Origin: SVQP01 sp045587385 | Lineage (GTDB): Bacteria; Bacillota; Clostridia; Oscillospirales; CAG-272 | Direction of reading: 5' to 3' | DNA length: 64,000 bases | Assembly: GCA_045587385.1 (NCBI GenBank) | Contig: JAZNCE010000128.1 | Span: 1 to 64,000, forward strand | In this document: in pieces, positions 62,407 to 64,000 of the stretch | Numbering within the stretch: the stretch's first letter is position 1 | Layout of the letters: the number at the start of each line of letters is the position of its first letter | The notes under the pieces: model-generated | Databases searched by the model: none | What the model was told of the DNA's origin: nothing | What the model saw: the letters and a program-made list of their open reading frames with translations, nothing else | Program-made: the position numbers and the translations under genes

Positions 62407-63192
62407 ATGCCACTCGCACTTAAAATCGTGCTGATCGTGATCGCGGCTGTGATCGTGCTTGCACTTGCGCTTGTGCTTGCTCTGCTCGCCCTGCGCATCA
62501 AGCTCAAAATCGGCTATCGTGACACGTTATTTTTCAAGCTGTACATGGGCGGTATTCGGGTAGTCACCATTCCCAAGCCACCCAAAAAGCTGCGCAGACT
62601 GCGCACCTATACCAAGAAAAAAGCCATGCGCGCTGCAAAGAAGCACGCAAGGCACGCCGAGGATTATCTCGAAATGGTGCGTCAGCACGCGCTTTACCGC
62701 GCGCTGATGCAAAAATACGCGCAAAGCAAGGCGCAAAAGAAAAAGCCCGCGCCCTCGGGGGATGCAAAGCCCAAGGAAAAAAAGCCCGAAAGCAAATTGG
62801 ACGTGGAAGTGCTTTTGCGCATGATCAGCGAGCTGATCGAAGCCTTTTTCGATGGCACGCGCAAGGGCCTGCACGTACACGTATGCCGCTTGCACGTAGA
62901 CGTGGTCGGCAAGGACGCCGCGCAGACCGCGCTGATATGCGGCTCTTTGTGGGCAGCAGTCACCGAATTGCTTGCCGTCATTGACGCACACGCCGTGCTG
63001 CGCGTGCGCAAGACGGACGTGGACATCCGCCCCGATTACACGGGCGACAAAACCCGCACGGATTTTTCTTTAGTCGTATCCTTCAGCGTATTCCGTACGC
63101 TGCACACGCTGCTCTCTCTCATTCCCGTTGTCCTCAGGCATAAGGACACCCTGATGAAAAAGGCAGCCGTCCCAACACCTGCAAAACAATGA
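62407..63192 (+). CDS. DUF2953 domain membrane protein
   Basis: 261 residues: one N-terminal membrane helix (IVLIVIAAVIVLALALVLAL), a basic linker rich in Lys/Ala, and the DUF2953 region (VHVCRLHVDVVGKDAAQTAL, and VRKTDVDIRPDYTGDKTRTD). DUF2953 proteins are regularly found next to gerW/ytfJ in spore-formers (ytfI), so a sporulation role is plausible. The ATG at 62407 follows AAAGGAGG; the frame from 62257 lies inside scpB. Confidence 0.85.
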   Translation: MPLALKIVLIVIAAVIVLALALVLALLALRIKLKIGYRDTLFFKLYMGGIRVVTIPKPPKKLRRLRTYTKKKAMRAAKKHARHAEDYLEMVRQHALYRALMQKYAQSKAQKKKPAPSGDAKPKEKKPESKLDVEVLLRMISELIEAFFDGTRKGLHVHVCRLHVDVVGKDAAQTALICGSLWAAVTELLAVIDAHAVLRVRKTDVDIRPDYTGDKTRTDFSLVVSFSVFRTLHTLLSLIPVVLRHKDTLMKKAAVPTPAKQ

Positions 63193-63220
63193 TATTTCAT
63201 ATATGAAAGGAACTCTACGT

Positions 63221-63673
63221 ATGTCTGAAAACAACAAGATCCAAGAAATCATCAAGGAATCTCTTGAAAACATCCGCTCTATCATTGACGCAAACACCGT
63301 TATCGGTACGCCCATGGAGACCTCCAACGGCGTCACCATCATTCCCGTGTCCAAAATCGCTATGGGCTTTGCTTCGGGCGGCTTGGACTTTGACGGCAAG
63401 AAGGAAGCTTCCGCCAAGAATTTCGGCGGTGGCGGCGGCACGGGTCTTTCGGTACAGCCCGTCGGCTTTTTGGTGATCTCCCATGAGGGACGCGTTGAGA
63501 TGATCAACGTCGGTCAGAAGACTCCCAAGGACACCATCGAGCAGGTGGCTGACCTTCTGGAGCGCACCCCCGATATCGTGTACCGTCTGAAGGTCATCTT
63601 CGACAAGTTCAACGAAATGAAGAAGGACGGCGAGGCTCAGCCTGCGCTGGAGACCGAGAACAAGGACGAATAA
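63221..63673 (+). CDS. gerW: Spore germination protein GerW (YtfJ)
   Basis: GerW is needed for normal spore germination in B. subtilis. 150 residues with the family hallmark NTVIGTPMETSNGVTIIPVS, VSKIAMGFASGGLDFDGKK, and a Gly-rich FGGGGGTGLSVQPVGFLVI. The ATG at 63221 has a GAAAGGA site at a good distance. The order DUF2953-gerW-D,D-carboxypeptidase is typical of Clostridia. Confidence 0.94.
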   Translation: MSENNKIQEIIKESLENIRSIIDANTVIGTPMETSNGVTIIPVSKIAMGFASGGLDFDGKKEASAKNFGGGGGTGLSVQPVGFLVISHEGRVEMINVGQKTPKDTIEQVADLLERTPDIVYRLKVIFDKFNEMKKDGEAQPALETENKDE

Positions 63674-63736
63674 GACATACTTCCCCGTAAGGCTTCGTAT
63701 ACTGTAGCATTACCAAGCTTTCTATATGGGGGTACT

Positions 63737-64000
63737 ATGCAGAAAAATCCGATCAAAAGCATACTTTGCGCACTGTTGTGCATTGCTTTCTGTGTGCTTG
63801 GGTGCACATTGCCAACGCATGCGCTGGGCACAGAGATCACCGTGCCTGCAACCGTTTGCGCAGGAGCAGCGATACTGATAGAGGCAGAAAGCGGACGCGT
63901 GCTGTATGAGCAGCATGCGCACACCCGCATGCCCATGGCGTCCACGACCAAGATCATGACCGCGCTGGTTGTGCTGGAGCATTGCGATCTGAGCGAGACC
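63737..64000 (+). CDS. D-alanyl-D-alanine carboxypeptidase, N-terminal part (cut by window end)
   Basis: The first 88 codons: signal peptide (ILCALLCIAFCVLGCTLPTH) and the start of a peptidase S11 (PBP5-like) domain with the SxxK motif in MPMASTTKIMTALVVLE. The ATG follows GGGGGT. Behind gerW in sporulating Clostridia this is usually dacB/dacF, which trims cortex or cell-wall peptidoglycan. The rest lies outside the window, so the subfamily cannot be decided. Confidence 0.9.
   Translation, partial: MQKNPIKSILCALLCIAFCVLGCTLPTHALGTEITVPATVCAGAAILIEAESGRVLYEQHAHTRMPMASTTKIMTALVVLEHCDLSET

Overview
The window looks like a chromosomal segment of an anaerobic, probably spore-forming Firmicute of the class Clostridia (Oscillospiraceae or Christensenellales-like gut lineage). 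The evidence is the complete eight-gene spoIIIA operon, gerW/ytfJ, RsfS-YqeK-NadD-YhbY, the miaB-ricA-mutS-mutL and dprA-topA-trmFO gene orders, an infC-rpmI-rplT cluster, lon-engB and scpA-scpB. Housekeeping genes are moderately GC-rich. Several accessory stretches (about 7.3-12.1 kb and 17.4-17.9 kb) are clearly AT-rich.

Layout. 1-5.9 kb (minus): mutL (with an in-frame tandem repeat and no C-terminal domain in view), mutS, a RicA/YmcA-like protein with a Cys-rich tail, and miaB. 5.9-7.0 kb: a P-loop ATPase. 7.1-7.3 kb: palindromic repeats, a terminator and what looks like the last codons of a lost spoIIIAH copy. 7.3-12.1 kb (plus): an AT-rich accessory cluster with an ECF-type sigma factor, a coupled membrane protein (probable anti-sigma), a lipoprotein and small membrane proteins, including a 48-residue one. 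12.2-17.0 kb (minus): spoIIIAA to spoIIIAH with a sigma-E-like promoter. 17.0-18.7 kb: repeats and two small genes. 18.7-35.5 kb (minus): a cell-surface block made of a 1257-residue CotH/RCC1 lipoprotein, five paralogous lipoproteins resembling ABC substrate-binding proteins but without any transporter gene, and three tandem paralogous membrane-anchored proteins of unknown function. 35.9-52.2 kb (minus): core genes rsfS, yqeK, nadD, yhbY, rdgB, ftsY, smc, a radical SAM gene, rnc, trmFO, topA, dprA, an rRNA/tRNA methyltransferase, rplT, rpmI and infC (rare AUC start). 52.4-64 kb (plus): a secreted glycoside-hydrolase-like protein, a probable ~180-nt structured ncRNA with its own promoter and terminator, lon, engB, lysA, an M50 peptidase, scpA, scpB, a DUF2953 protein, gerW and the start of a D,D-carboxypeptidase gene.

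How the parts relate. The core genes group by function: mismatch repair and tRNA modification, translation and ribosome assembly, chromosome segregation (smc here, scpAB at 61 kb), DNA topology and uptake, and sporulation. The surface block is the lineage-specific part. Most of its genes or operons are preceded by strong sigma-A-type promoters with 17-bp spacers. Intergenic DNA is littered with short perfect hairpins, many with 3-nt loops, and MITE-like inverted repeats. The strongest leads for something undescribed are the ncRNA upstream of lon, the three-gene membrane-protein family, the transporter-less lipoprotein array and the modular hairpin clusters.
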